A stretch of 58,226 nucleotides of DNA from Bacillus sp. IITD106. GTDB lineage: Bacteria > Bacillota > Bacilli > Bacillales > Bacillaceae_C. The translations under genes and the position numbers were made by a program. This document shows positions 1 to 9,164 of the stretch, in pieces. The stretch spans positions 1-58,226 of the forward strand of contig NZ_JAIAZY010000027.1 in the NCBI RefSeq assembly GCF_019459225.1, in the 5' to 3' direction. The first letter of the stretch is position 1. Every line of letters starts with the position of its first letter. A model generated the notes under the pieces. It made no database searches and was not told where the DNA came from. It saw only the letters and a program-made list of their open reading frames with translations.

Positions 1-220
1 TCCGAAGTACGGAAGTACGATTGATACCCTTTAGTCCAAATTCTTTCCCTGTGAAGGTCACCAATACTGCAATTGATGCCCTTCAGTACACAATCTCTCC
101 CCGTGAAGGTCATCAATCCTGAGATTGGTACCCTTCAATCCACATTCACTCTCCATGAAGGTCACCAAAATCACAATTAATTCCTTTCAATATATATTCA
201 CCCGGCAAAAGTCACCAATA
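1..220. repeat. Degenerate 52-nt tandem hairpin repeats
   Basis: Four to five diverged units lie head to tail, with unit starts near 1, 52, 104, 156 and 206. Each of the better units starts with TGAAGGTCAYCAAT and continues to ATTGRTNCCCTTCA, so a unit contains an imperfect palindrome of about 34 nt followed by an 18-nt pyrimidine-rich spacer. Units 2 and 3 are best preserved; the first and last are eroded. The period is not a multiple of three, so coding is unlikely. The array runs off the left edge, so its real length is unknown. From 221 to about 395 I see no gene and nothing else I can name. Confidence 0.75.
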
Positions 221-399
221 CAAAAAATGACAACAAGGTAAGCGAGGATCAATGGGGATCTAGAAGATCGAAAGTAAGTAAGAGGGGTTGCCTTAGTACT
301 AATTGATTAAAAATAAATCTTCTTTGAAAGTTATACAAAACGCCGCGATTTGGTTTCATTTTTTTACAACGTGGATAAAATAATGTTGGGTATAGATAA

Positions 400-429
400 T
401 TGCATTTAGTGAGTATTGTTCGGTATAAT
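400..429 (+). promoter_or_regulatory. Sigma-A promoter of the ctsR operon
   Basis: TTGCAT (400-405) and a perfect TATAAT (424-429) are separated by 18 bp, directly upstream of the CtsR operator. In B. subtilis this operon also has a sigma-B promoter. Here GTTTCA (353-358) and GGATAA (373-378) with a 14-bp spacer is only a weak candidate for one. Confidence 0.7.
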
Positions 430-431
430 TA

Positions 432-448
432 AGTCAAATATAGTCAAA
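432..448 (+). promoter_or_regulatory. CtsR operator (heptad direct repeat)
   Basis: Two AGTCAAA heptads separated by TAT match the known CtsR box (A/GGTCAAA-NAN-A/GGTCAAA). The box lies just downstream of the -10 element, over the expected transcription start, as expected for autorepression of the ctsR operon. Confidence 0.9.
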
Positions 449-477
449 GTCAAGCGTCGGTTCAAGGAGGTGGCTTG

Positions 478-942
478 ATGATGCGGAATATATCCGATGT
501 AATAGAAAGTTATTTAAAAAAAGTTCTTGAACTAAGTGAATCGGAAATTGTTGAGATTAAAAGAAGTGAGATCGCCGATAAATTTCAATGTGTCCCTTCC
601 CAAATTAACTACGTAATCAATACACGCTTTACGATTGAAAGAGGGTATATGGTTGAAAGTAAAAGAGGGGGAGGCGGTTATATCCGAATTACGAAGGTAC
701 GAACACATACTAAAGCTCATTTAATTGATCAGTTAGGAGTGCTTATAGGGAGAAAGATTTCTCAAACAAATGCACAGGATATTATTTTTCGGTTATTAGA
801 TGAAAGGGTTATAACTGAAAAAGAAGCAAAATTAATGCTAAGCGTAATGGATCGTTCCGTTATATATCTTGATTTACCTGACCGTGATGAGATGAGGGCG
901 AGACTCCTGAAAGCAATGCTTCAGGCGATTAAATATGAATGA
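478..942 (+). CDS. ctsR: CtsR, class III stress gene repressor
   Basis: CtsR is a dimeric DNA-binding repressor of clp genes and of its own operon. It senses heat directly and is removed by McsB arginine phosphorylation and ClpCP. The 154-residue product has the N-terminal winged helix-turn-helix (IKRSEIADKFQCVPSQINYV, about residues 27-46) and the glycine-rich thermosensing wing RGGGGYI (63-69), followed by the conserved C-terminal dimer domain containing MDRSV. A strong AAGGAGGTGG ribosome site sits 7 nt before the chosen ATG; an in-frame TTG 3 nt upstream and an ATG 3 nt downstream are less well placed. It heads an operon with mcsA, mcsB and clpC, as in other Bacillaceae. Confidence 0.97.
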   Translation: MMRNISDVIESYLKKVLELSESEIVEIKRSEIADKFQCVPSQINYVINTRFTIERGYMVESKRGGGGYIRITKVRTHTKAHLIDQLGVLIGRKISQTNAQDIIFRLLDERVITEKEAKLMLSVMDRSVIYLDLPDRDEMRARLLKAMLQAIKYE

Positions 943-958
943 AGGTAAGGTGAAGGTG

Positions 959-1504
959 ATGGTATGCCAAGAATGTAAAGAGAGACCCGCAACGATGCAT
1001 GTTACAAAGGTCGTGAATGGCGAAAAGACGACAATTCAACTATGTGAAAAGTGTGCACAGGAAAAAGGCGAGTTTTTTATGCTTGATGGTGCAGGTGGTT
1101 TTTCATTTAACGATTTACTAGCTGGTCTATTAAACTTTGATCCCTCATTTCAACAGGCAAAATCGCAACCTTCTCCATCTGAACAAATTAATCAATGTGA
1201 AGTATGTAAAATGACGTTTCAGCAATTTATAAACATTGGCCGCTTCGGATGTGCGAATTGTTATGATGCATTTAAGGATCAAATGGCTCCGATTTTAAGA
1301 AGGCTTCATAGTGGTAACATAAAACATGGTGGAAAGGTTCCAAAAAGAATAGGGGGATCCATCCATTTAAAAAAGAAAGTTCAATTACTTAAAGAAGAAC
1401 TTCGAACATTAATCGCTAAAGAAGAATTTGAAAAAGCAGCTGAAATACGTGACCAAATCCGTTCCCTCGAAAATACGATGTTGGGTGAGGAGGGGAGATC
1501 ATGA
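959..1504 (+). CDS. mcsA: McsA, zinc-finger activator of McsB kinase
   Basis: McsA binds and activates the protein arginine kinase McsB and modulates CtsR. The product (181 residues from this start) has two double CxxC zinc modules: CQEC (residues 3-6) with CEKC (29-32), and CEVC with CANC (about 80-105). A UVR-like coiled segment ending in [14 protein letters not shown] follows at the C terminus. An in-frame ATG at 935 would overlap ctsR. I prefer 959 because AAGGTG lies 6 nt upstream and the protein then begins MVCQEC, like its homologues. The last codons overlap mcsB by 4 nt (ATGA), which suggests translational coupling. Confidence 0.94.
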   Translation: MVCQECKERPATMHVTKVVNGEKTTIQLCEKCAQEKGEFFMLDGAGGFSFNDLLAGLLNFDPSFQQAKSQPSPSEQINQCEVCKMTFQQFINIGRFGCANCYDAFKDQMAPILRRLHSGNIKHGGKVPKRIGGSIHLKKKVQLLKEELRTLIAKEEFEKAAEIRDQIRSLENTMLGEEGRS

Positions 1505-2571
1505 ATCTAGAAAAGTTTTTAAATAAAGCAGTTAGTTCATGGATGAGTGCAGAAGGCCCTGATTCTGATGTTATTTTAAGTTCCAGAATACGACTTGCCA
1601 GAAACTTTCGTAATTATAAATTTCCTACATTGTTTAGTAATGAAGAGGCAAGGGAAATTATCAATCAATTGAAAGATATACATTCTGATTTATTTCATTC
1701 CTATGGGGTAATGGAGTTTCTAGAAGTAGAGGAATTAAAAACTCTGCAAAAGCGAGTGTTGGTAGAAAAGCATTTAATCAGTCCTCGTTTAGCGGAAAAT
1801 GCTTCTCATGGTGCTGTTATATTATCTGAGAATGAAGATATCAGTATCATGGTTAATGAAGAAGACCACATAAGAATCCAATGCTTATTTTCTGGACTGC
1901 AAATAAATGAAGCTTTAAAAAGAGCCAATGAAATTGATGATTTGTTAGAGGAAAAAATAGACTATGCATTCGATGAAAATCTCGGTTATTTAACGAGTTG
2001 TCCAACAAACGTTGGAACTGGGTTAAGGGCATCAGTCATGGTTCATCTTCCCGCGTTAATTTTAACAAGGCAAATGAACCGGATCATTCCTGCTATTAAT
2101 CAGCTCGGTCTTGTTGTAAGAGGGATTTACGGAGAAGGCAGCGAAGCGTTGGGTAATATTTTTCAAATTTCAAACCAAATCACGCTTGGAAAATCTGAAG
2201 AAGACATTGTCGGAGATTTAACAAGTGTTGTGCAGCAGATTATCGCTCAGGAAAGATCCGCGAGAGAAGCATTAGTAAAGACATCTAACATACAATTAGA
2301 GGATAGAGTATTCCGATCTTATGGAATTTTGGCCAATAGCCGTGTGATAGAAACAAAAGAGGCTGCTGAATGTTTATCTGATGTTAGATTGGGCATAGAT
2401 ACAGGGTATATAAAACATTTATCAAAAAATATCCTCAATGAATTAATGATTTTGACGCAGCCTGGATTTTTACAACAATATGCTGGCGGTCCCCTCCGTC
2501 CGGCTGAACGTGATATTAAAAGAGCAGCATTTATTCGCGAACGATTAAAACTTGAAGAGAAAGATTGTTAG
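1501..2571 (+). CDS. mcsB: McsB, protein arginine kinase
   Basis: McsB phosphorylates arginine residues on proteins. Phosphoarginine marks clients for ClpC:ClpP and inactivates CtsR. The 356-residue product shows the phosphagen-kinase fold signatures: [10 protein letters not shown] near the N terminus for nucleotide binding, and the [15 protein letters not shown] segment with the conserved cysteine of the guanido kinase active site (about residues 165-180). The C-terminal RDIKRA matches the RDxxRA motif that forms the phosphoarginine-sensing allosteric pocket. Length is close to the B. subtilis protein. It overlaps mcsA at its start and is followed 11 nt later by clpC, so the operon is compact. 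Confidence 0.97.
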   Translation: MNLEKFLNKAVSSWMSAEGPDSDVILSSRIRLARNFRNYKFPTLFSNEEAREIINQLKDIHSDLFHSYGVMEFLEVEELKTLQKRVLVEKHLISPRLAENASHGAVILSENEDISIMVNEEDHIRIQCLFSGLQINEALKRANEIDDLLEEKIDYAFDENLGYLTSCPTNVGTGLRASVMVHLPALILTRQMNRIIPAINQLGLVVRGIYGEGSEALGNIFQISNQITLGKSEEDIVGDLTSVVQQIIAQERSAREALVKTSNIQLEDRVFRSYGILANSRVIETKEAAECLSDVRLGIDTGYIKHLSKNILNELMILTQPGFLQQYAGGPLRPAERDIKRAAFIRERLKLEEKDC

Positions 2572-2582
2572 GAGGAGATCGT

Positions 2583-5015
2583 ATGATGTTTGGACGTTTT
2601 ACTGAGAGGGCACAAAAAGTATTGGCGCTGTCACAAGAAGAGGCAATTCGTCTGGGCCATAGCAATATCGGTACGGAACATATTTTGCTTGGACTAGTGA
2701 GAGAAGGCGAAGGGATTGCCGCCAAAGCTTTGTATGGCCTTGCACTCGGGCCAGAAAAAATCCAAAAAGAAGTAGAGAATTTAATAGGACGTGGACAGGA
2801 TACTTCGCAAAATATTCACTATACACCGAGAGCGAAAAAGGTGATTGAGCTTTCCATGGATGAAGCTCGAAAACTAGGGCATTCCTATGTTGGCACCGAG
2901 CATATTCTTCTAGGATTAATCCGCGAGGGTGAAGGGGTGGCGGCCCGCGTTTTAAATAATTTAGGTGTGAGCTTAAACAAAGCACGTCAACAAGTACTTC
3001 AGCTGCTAGGGAGCAATGAAGCGAATAATCACGGTGGGGGTTCATCAAGTGCAAGCACTCCAACATTAGACGGACTTGCTCGTGATTTAACAGCTATCGC
3101 CAAAGAAGGAAGCCTAGATCCTGTAATTGGACGAAATAAAGAAATTCAAAGGGTCATTGAAGTTTTAAGCAGACGCACGAAAAATAATCCCGTTCTCATT
3201 GGCGAGCCAGGAGTCGGTAAAACGGCGATTGCTGAAGGGCTTGCCCAACAAATTATTCAAAATGAGGTTCCAGAGATTTTACGTGATAAACGCGTCATGA
3301 CACTGGATATGGGTACCGTTGTAGCGGGAACGAAATATCGTGGAGAATTTGAAGATCGCTTGAAAAAAGTAATGGATGAGATTCGCCAGGCAGGGAATAT
3401 CATTCTATTTATTGATGAACTTCATACGTTGATCGGCGCGGGAGGAGCGGAAGGTGCCATTGATGCCTCCAATATTTTAAAACCATCATTGGCCCGTGGT
3501 GAATTGCAATGTATTGGCGCTACCACGCTCGATGAATATCGTAAATATATTGAAAAGGACGCAGCGCTAGAACGCCGTTTCCAACCAATTCAAGTAGATG
3601 AGCCGACAGCGGAAGAATCTATTCAAATTTTAAAAGGATTGAGAGATCGCTATGAGGCACATCATCGTGTGTCAATTACAGATGAGGCAATTGAAGCTGC
3701 TGTAAAATTATCTGATCGCTATATATCTGATCGTTTCTTACCGGATAAAGCAATTGATTTAATTGACGAGGCAGGGTCGAAGGTGAGACTTCGTTCTTAT
3801 ACAACTCCTCCAAATTTGAAAGAACTTGAGGCGAAGCTTGAAGCAATACGCAAGGAAAAAGACGCGGCCGTTCAAAGTCAAGAGTTTGAAAAAGCAGCTT
3901 CTCTTCGTGATTCTGAGCAACGACTTCGTGAGGAACTGGAAGAAACGAAGAAAACATGGAAAGAAAAACAAGGCCAGGAAAACAGTGAAGTAACAGTAGA
4001 AGATATTGCTAGTGTAGTATCGAGCTGGACTGGAATCCCTGTGTCTAAACTGGCTTCAACTGAAACAGAGAAGTTGTTGAATTTGGAGGAAATTTTACAT
4101 TCAAGGGTCATAGGACAGGAAGAAGCGGTAAAATCAGTGGCGAAAGCAGTTCGTAGAGCTAGGGCTGGATTAAAGGATCCTAAGCGGCCAATTGGTTCAT
4201 TCATTTTCTTAGGCCCTACGGGAGTTGGAAAAACTGAGCTTGCGAGAGCTTTAGCAGAAGCGATGTTCGGTGATGAAGATGCGATGATACGCATCGATAT
4301 GTCCGAGTACATGGAGAAACACTCAACCTCAAGACTTGTCGGTTCTCCTCCGGGATATGTCGGCTTTGAAGAAGGTGGGCAATTAACTGAAAAAGTAAGA
4401 AGAAAGCCTTATTCCGTTATTTTGCTTGATGAAATCGAGAAAGCTCATCCCGACGTATTTAATATTTTGTTGCAAGTATTAGAAGATGGCCGTCTTACGG
4501 ATTCAAAAGGAAGAACGGTTGACTTTAGGAATACTGTGTTAATTTTAACTTCGAATGTCGGAGCAGAGTCGTTAAAACGCAATAAATATGTTGGTTTCAG
4601 CATTCAAGACGGAGAACAGGATTATAAAGATATGAAGAGTAAGGTAATGGAAGAGTTGAAAAGAGCCTTCCGACCAGAATTTCTAAATCGTATCGATGAA
4701 ATCATTGTTTTCCACGCTCTAGAAAAGCCGCATTTGAAGGAAATAGTTTCACTGTTGGCAGAACAATTAATGAAGCGCCTAAAAGAGCAGGAAATGGATT
4801 TAGAATTGACAGATGCGGCAATAGAAAAAATTACGGATGAAGGCTTCGATCCTGAATATGGTGCCCGTCCGCTTAGAAGGGCCATTCAAAAGTTCATTGA
4901 AGATCGTTTATCCGAAGAATTATTGAAAGGCAACATCGGTACCGGCCAACATATTCTAATTGATGTGGAAGATGGAGAGTTTACTGTAAAAACAACTGAA
5001 AAATCCATTTCGTAA
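2583..5015 (+). CDS. clpC: ClpC, AAA+ unfoldase of the ClpCP protease
   Basis: ClpC is an HSP100 ATPase that unfolds substrates, including phosphoarginine-tagged proteins, and feeds them to ClpP. At 810 residues it matches B. subtilis ClpC. Order of parts: two Clp N-repeats (each with [13 protein letters not shown]), AAA1 with Walker A GEPGVGKT and Walker B ILFIDE, the coiled-coil M domain with a UVR-like [10 protein letters not shown], and AAA2 with GPTGVGKT and [14 protein letters not shown] tripeptide (NKYVGFSI) provides the ClpP-docking loop. The start gives MMFGRF, identical to family members, behind a GGAGGAGATC ribosome site. An in-frame upstream ATG at 2565 lies inside mcsB and is not favoured. 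Confidence 0.98.
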   Translation: MMFGRFTERAQKVLALSQEEAIRLGHSNIGTEHILLGLVREGEGIAAKALYGLALGPEKIQKEVENLIGRGQDTSQNIHYTPRAKKVIELSMDEARKLGHSYVGTEHILLGLIREGEGVAARVLNNLGVSLNKARQQVLQLLGSNEANNHGGGSSSASTPTLDGLARDLTAIAKEGSLDPVIGRNKEIQRVIEVLSRRTKNNPVLIGEPGVGKTAIAEGLAQQIIQNEVPEILRDKRVMTLDMGTVVAGTKYRGEFEDRLKKVMDEIRQAGNIILFIDELHTLIGAGGAEGAIDASNILKPSLARGELQCIGATTLDEYRKYIEKDAALERRFQPIQVDEPTAEESIQILKGLRDRYEAHHRVSITDEAIEAAVKLSDRYISDRFLPDKAIDLIDEAGSKVRLRSYTTPPNLKELEAKLEAIRKEKDAAVQSQEFEKAASLRDSEQRLREELEETKKTWKEKQGQENSEVTVEDIASVVSSWTGIPVSKLASTETEKLLNLEEILHSRVIGQEEAVKSVAKAVRRARAGLKDPKRPIGSFIFLGPTGVGKTELARALAEAMFGDEDAMIRIDMSEYMEKHSTSRLVGSPPGYVGFEEGGQLTEKVRRKPYSVILLDEIEKAHPDVFNILLQVLEDGRLTDSKGRTVDFRNTVLILTSNVGAESLKRNKYVGFSIQDGEQDYKDMKSKVMEELKRAFRPEFLNRIDEIIVFHALEKPHLKEIVSLLAEQLMKRLKEQEMDLELTDAAIEKITDEGFDPEYGARPLRRAIQKFIEDRLSEELLKGNIGTGQHILIDVEDGEFTVKTTEKSIS

Positions 5016-5056
5016 CTATAGCCTCAAGCGAAAGGTTATTTTGCTCAAGCAAAAAA

Positions 5057-5098
5057 CCTGGGTACACTCACATAAACGTGTACCCAGTTTATTTTTAT
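5057..5098 (+). terminator. Intrinsic terminator after clpC
   Basis: A perfect 10-bp stem, CTGGGTACAC (5058-5067) with GTGTACCCAG (5078-5087), is followed by TTTATTTTTATTA. It should end most ctsR-operon transcripts before radA. The radA ribosome site (AAGGAG) follows within about 15 nt of the T-rich tail. Confidence 0.85.
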
Positions 5099-5116
5099 TA
5101 TTTTAAGGAGAAGAGA

Positions 5117-6490
5117 ATGGCAAAGAAAAAAACAAAATTTATGTGTCAATCTTGTGGGTATGAATCAGCTAAGTGGATGGGAAGATGTCCGGGCTGTGGG
5201 GAATGGAATCAAATGGTCGAAGAAGTAGATATAATCGGGAAACAACCGAAACGATCATTTCAACATACCTCATCTGAAGAACTTTCCAAAGCATCTCCAA
5301 TCACTTCCATTGAAACGAAACTAGAACCGCGTGTTACAACGGAATTAAAAGAATTAAACCGTGTACTCGGTGGAGGGGTTGTTCCAGGATCCCTTATCCT
5401 TATTGGCGGCGATCCGGGAATCGGTAAATCTACCTTACTTTTGCAAGTCTCCGCACAGCTTGCAGCAGTAAATCCCAAAGTCCTCTATATTTCCGGCGAA
5501 GAATCTGTTAAACAAACAAAGCTTAGAGCCGACAGATTAAATGTTTCATCACCAGAACTATATATATATGCCGAAACCAATTTAGAATTGATTCACCAAA
5601 CAATTGAAAATTTATCTCCTCATTTTGTAGTGGTAGACTCGATTCAAACCGTCTATCATCCTGAGGTTACATCAGCTCCCGGCAGTGTTTCCCAAGTACG
5701 TGAATGTACGGCAGAGCTAATGCGAATGGCCAAAACGAAAGGAATTGCTATTTTTATAGTCGGCCATGTAACAAAGGAAGGCGCTATTGCTGGACCACGT
5801 TTATTAGAGCATATGGTGGATACCGTTCTCTATTTTGAAGGAGAGCGACACCATACGTATCGGATACTCCGTGCTGTAAAAAACCGTTTTGGTTCTACAA
5901 ATGAAATGGGAATATTTGAAATGAAGGAATCAGGTCTCGAAGAGGTTGAGAATCCCTCTGAAATTTTCCTAGAAGAAAGATCCAAAGGTACTTCTGGCTC
6001 CACGGTCGTGGCATCTATGGAAGGGACACGCCCTGTTTTAGTAGAAATTCAGGCGCTTATTTCACCTACTAGTTTTGGAAATCCTAGAAGGATGGCGACT
6101 GGTATTGATTATAACCGAGTGTCCTTAATTATGGCGGTTCTAGAAAAAAGAGTAGGATTATTATTGCAAAATCAAGATGCCTATTTAAAAGTGGCGGGTG
6201 GAGTAAAGCTTGATGAGCCAGCAATTGACCTTGCAATCGCGACAAGCATCGCGTCTAGTTTTCGTGATAAACAAACGAGAGCAACAGACTGCATCATTGG
6301 CGAAGTTGGATTGACGGGTGAAGTTCGTCGTGTATCGAGAATTGAACAACGGGTTCAAGAAGCCGCAAAACTTGGATTCGAGAGAGTCATCATACCAGCC
6401 AATAATATTGGAGGCTGGAAAGCTCCCGCAGGAATTGAAGTTATTGGGGTTAATACTGTAGGGGAAGCACTTCAATATACTTTTTCATAG
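5117..6490 (+). CDS. radA: RadA/Sms, DNA branch-migration ATPase
   Basis: RadA is a RecA-like hexameric ATPase that promotes branch migration and processing of recombination intermediates. The 457-residue product has the N-terminal C4 zinc finger ([18 protein letters not shown]), a RecA core with Walker [10 protein letters not shown], the RadA-specific KNRFG motif, and a C-terminal Lon-protease-like domain ([17 protein letters not shown] region). AAGGAG lies 8 nt upstream of the ATG. The in-frame upstream ATG at 5078 falls inside the terminator stem and is unlikely. In most Bacillaceae disA follows immediately; here it does not. Confidence 0.96.
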   Translation: MAKKKTKFMCQSCGYESAKWMGRCPGCGEWNQMVEEVDIIGKQPKRSFQHTSSEELSKASPITSIETKLEPRVTTELKELNRVLGGGVVPGSLILIGGDPGIGKSTLLLQVSAQLAAVNPKVLYISGEESVKQTKLRADRLNVSSPELYIYAETNLELIHQTIENLSPHFVVVDSIQTVYHPEVTSAPGSVSQVRECTAELMRMAKTKGIAIFIVGHVTKEGAIAGPRLLEHMVDTVLYFEGERHHTYRILRAVKNRFGSTNEMGIFEMKESGLEEVENPSEIFLEERSKGTSGSTVVASMEGTRPVLVEIQALISPTSFGNPRRMATGIDYNRVSLIMAVLEKRVGLLLQNQDAYLKVAGGVKLDEPAIDLAIATSIASSFRDKQTRATDCIIGEVGLTGEVRRVSRIEQRVQEAAKLGFERVIIPANNIGGWKAPAGIEVIGVNTVGEALQYTFS

Positions 6491-6728
6491 AATGTTAAAA
6501 TATTTTTTAAAAAAAGTGCTTTTGTCCTATGCTAGAATTGACATTAATATATAAAATTGCTACCTTTTGGTGAAGGAGTTTTTTTACAAATAATGTTATA
6601 TTAAAATGAGAACACATATTGAATAGAGAATCTTTTATTATGTAATATAAAAAAGGGAATTTTTTACAACTCTGCGGTTTTTATGCGAGTTAATTGTTAA
6701 TAATTAGAAGAAGGAGGTGAAGGAATGT
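6491..6728. other. AT-rich gap where disA is expected
   Basis: These 238 nt hold no open reading frame and no recognisable disA remnant. Promoter-like pieces are present: an extended -10 TGCTAGAAT (about 6529-6537) and TTGACA (about 6538-6543) 17 bp from TACCTT. One of them could drive yacL, which would otherwise be read through from radA. The assignment is tentative. Confidence 0.5.
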
Positions 6729-7826
6729 ATGTTAAAAAGAATTGTGCAAGCGTGTTTTCTGCTTCTGGGCGGCACTTTGGGCATTTTTCTCATTCCTGAA
6801 TTATTAAAATTGGTAAAATTAGATAGTGTGGCCTTAATCAATAATCCGTATATTTCAGCTATTATAGGTGCAATTATTTTTTATTTAATAACTTTTTGGG
6901 CAGTTGATTTTATTGTCAACGGTGTAAAATGGCTTGAAGATAGGATTGTTAAAGCTCCTATCACAGATATTTTATTCGGTAGTCTCGGTCTTATTTTTGG
7001 TTTGATAGTCGCATTTTTAGCAGGACTAGCCATAAATCAAATGGAAATTCCTATTATTAATACGTATGTTCCGATTTTGTTGACGTTATTGCTTGGATAT
7101 TTAGGGTTCCAGGTAGGTTTTAAAAAACGAGATGAACTTACGAGTCTTTTTTCTATTAATCGAGGTGGAAAAAAACGAGGTGCAGATGGGGCAGAGGCAG
7201 AAAAGGAGACTTCTTCCAAACGGTTAAAAATACTAGATACGAGCGTCATTATTGATGGCAGGATAGCTGATATTTGCCAAACTGGATTTTTAGACGGAAT
7301 TATTGTCATTCCTCAATTTGTCCTTGAGGAGCTTCAGCATATAGCCGATTCTTCTGATGCACTGAAACGAAATCGCGGAAGAAGAGGGCTTGATATCTTA
7401 AATCGCATTCAAAAAGAAATAGATATTCAAGTTGAAATGTATGAGATTGACTTTGATGATATTCAGGAAGTCGATAGTAAACTCATCAAGCTTGCTAAGC
7501 TTACAGACGGGATTGTCGTAACAAATGACTATAATTTAAATAAAGTATGCGAGTTTCAAAATGTAAATGTATTAAATATTAATGATCTTGCCAATGCAGT
7601 GAAGCCTGTTGTTTTGCCGGGAGAAGAGTTAAATGTTCAAGTAATAAAGGATGGAAAAGAATATAATCAAGGCGTCGCTTATCTGGACGATGGTACCATG
7701 ATCGTAGTGGAAGAAGGCAGAAATTATATTGGCAAACGAATTGATGTGGTTGTGACAAGTGTCTTGCAAACATCAGCTGGACGAATGATTTTTGCGAAGC
7801 CGAAGCTACTGGAAAAGGCATTATAA
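6729..7826 (+). CDS. yacL: YacL-type membrane PIN/TRAM-domain protein
   Basis: This is a 365-residue membrane-anchored protein with a predicted RNase fold. The N-terminal ~125 residues contain four hydrophobic segments (starting [19 protein letters not shown], and including [20 protein letters not shown]). A PIN domain follows with conserved acidic residues: [43 protein letters not shown]-terminal TRAM-like domain begins near [21 protein letters not shown]. An AAGGAGGTGA ribosome site lies 9 nt before the ATG; an in-frame GTG at 6717 is inside that site. The substrate of the family is not firmly established. It normally follows disA and precedes ispD; only the second neighbour holds here. Confidence 0.93.
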   Translation: MLKRIVQACFLLLGGTLGIFLIPELLKLVKLDSVALINNPYISAIIGAIIFYLITFWAVDFIVNGVKWLEDRIVKAPITDILFGSLGLIFGLIVAFLAGLAINQMEIPIINTYVPILLTLLLGYLGFQVGFKKRDELTSLFSINRGGKKRGADGAEAEKETSSKRLKILDTSVIIDGRIADICQTGFLDGIIVIPQFVLEELQHIADSSDALKRNRGRRGLDILNRIQKEIDIQVEMYEIDFDDIQEVDSKLIKLAKLTDGIVVTNDYNLNKVCEFQNVNVLNINDLANAVKPVVLPGEELNVQVIKDGKEYNQGVAYLDDGTMIVVEEGRNYIGKRIDVVVTSVLQTSAGRMIFAKPKLLEKAL

Positions 7827-7854
7827 CGATTGAATGAGAATAGGGGAAAAAGCA

Positions 7855-8535
7855 ATGAATTATCAAGTGATTATTCCAGCGGCAGGATCTGGTAAAAGAA
7901 TGGGTGCTGGATACAATAAATTATTGATGAACTTGGCAGGAAGACCCATCATTCTTCATACACTTGATGTTTTTGAAGAGGATCATAATTGTAGCCGAAT
8001 CATCCTTGTGATTCATTCGAATGATGAATCTTTTTTTGCCGAAATCGAGAGCCGCTATACGAAGGTACACCTTGTATTTGGTGGTAGTGAGCGGCAATAT
8101 AGCGTGTATAATGGATTGAAGGCTGCTAAAGCAGAAGGAATCATTCTCGTTCATGATGGAGCTCGTCCTTTTATTCGTCCTGAGACGATAGCGCGTCTCG
8201 TAGCCGCAGCGGAAGAAAATGGGGCGGCAATAGCGGCTGTTCCGGTGAAGGATACGATCAAAAAAGTAACAAATCTTGAAGTCGTTGAAACGGTAGACCG
8301 ATCCAGCTTGTGGCAGGTGCAAACCCCACAAGCTTTTCATTTTTCAGTGTTGAAGAGTGCTCACGAGCGAGCCCAAAAAGAAAAATATATAGGGACAGAT
8401 GAAGCATCACTCGTAGAGAAAACTCGACATACCGTAAAAATTGTTGAAGCTGACTACGATAATATTAAATTAACGACACCGGAAGACCTATACTTCGCTG
8501 AGGCCATCTTAAAGAAAAGACAACTAGAAAATTAA
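7855..8535 (+). CDS. ispD: IspD, 2-C-methyl-D-erythritol 4-phosphate cytidylyltransferase
   Basis: IspD catalyses the third step of the MEP isoprenoid pathway, forming CDP-methylerythritol from MEP and CTP. The 226-residue product opens with the nucleotidyltransferase signature IIPAAGSGKRMG (residues 5-16) and carries VHDGARPF and the C-terminal IKLTTPEDL typical of the family. I chose ATG 7855 behind TAGGGGA. The in-frame ATG at 7834 has no ribosome site and would add seven residues absent from homologues. The next pathway-related gene, ispF, follows 20 nt later. Confidence 0.96.
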   Translation: MNYQVIIPAAGSGKRMGAGYNKLLMNLAGRPIILHTLDVFEEDHNCSRIILVIHSNDESFFAEIESRYTKVHLVFGGSERQYSVYNGLKAAKAEGIILVHDGARPFIRPETIARLVAAAEENGAAIAAVPVKDTIKKVTNLEVVETVDRSSLWQVQTPQAFHFSVLKSAHERAQKEKYIGTDEASLVEKTRHTVKIVEADYDNIKLTTPEDLYFAEAILKKRQLEN

Positions 8536-8555
8536 ATTTTAAGGAGAATGCATGA

Positions 8556-9038
8556 ATGTTTAGAGTTGGACAAGGCTTTGATGTGCATGAATTTGCAGAA
8601 GGCAGACCACTAATCATTGGTGGAATTGAAATTCCTCACGAAAAAGGATTGATTGGGCATTCTGATGCGGATGTTCTTTTACATACGGTAGCAGACGCTT
8701 GTCTTGGAGCGATTGGGGAAGGAGATATCGGCAGGCATTTTCCCGACACGGACCCTGCTTTTAAAGACGCCGATTCTGCTAAGCTTTTGACTCATGTCTG
8801 GAATCTCGTAAAAGAGCGTGGATATTCACTCGTCAATATCGATTGCACCATCATGGCGCAAAAGCCGAAAATGGCTCCTCATATTGATAAAATGAAAGAG
8901 CGCATCGCAGAGCTTTTAGAAGCGGACACGTCTCAAGTTAATGTGAAGGCAACGACAACAGAGCGCCTTGGCTTTGTGGGACGCGAAGAAGGAATCGCCA
9001 CACAGGCTGTTATTTTAATTGAGAAAAATAATGACTAG
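8556..9038 (+). CDS. ispF: IspF, 2-C-methyl-D-erythritol 2,4-cyclodiphosphate synthase
   Basis: IspF cyclises CDP-ME 2-phosphate to MEcPP with release of CMP in the MEP pathway; the enzyme is a homotrimer with a metal at each active site. The 160-residue protein shows the DVHEF metal-ligand motif (Asp and His near residues 9-11), [10 protein letters not shown] with a further ligand His, and the C-terminal [18 protein letters not shown] signature. It lies directly after ispD, the usual Bacillaceae arrangement. The 126 nt downstream hold no obvious terminator and only a weak promoter candidate (TTTATT, 17 bp, TAAAAT) before gltX. Confidence 0.97.
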   Translation: MFRVGQGFDVHEFAEGRPLIIGGIEIPHEKGLIGHSDADVLLHTVADACLGAIGEGDIGRHFPDTDPAFKDADSAKLLTHVWNLVKERGYSLVNIDCTIMAQKPKMAPHIDKMKERIAELLEADTSQVNVKATTTERLGFVGREEGIATQAVILIEKNND

Positions 9039-9164
9039 TGCAGTTTTTCAAGATGTATAAAGCGCGGAAATCGACTATACAAAGTTAAAAGTGTGCAAGA
9101 ACTTTATTCATAGTTTATAGTATTGTAAAATAGAAAGACCGTGATTTTGAATGGAGGCAAGAAA

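Noticed and set aside
1-220. CRISPR array
   Set aside because: The 52-nt units diverge along their full length and there are no identical repeats with unique spacers, nor any cas gene in the window.
353-393. Sigma-B promoter for the ctsR operon
   Set aside because: Known in B. subtilis, but GTTTCA-N14-GGATAA, and a GGGTAT at 388-393 without a matching -35, are too weak to list as a feature.
2599-3066. 155-codon minus-strand open frame inside clpC
   Set aside because: Fully antisense to the ClpC N-terminal domain; no homology-like motifs or initiation signals.
7921-8340. 139-codon minus-strand open frame inside ispD
   Set aside because: Antisense shadow of a well-conserved enzyme gene with no ribosome site.
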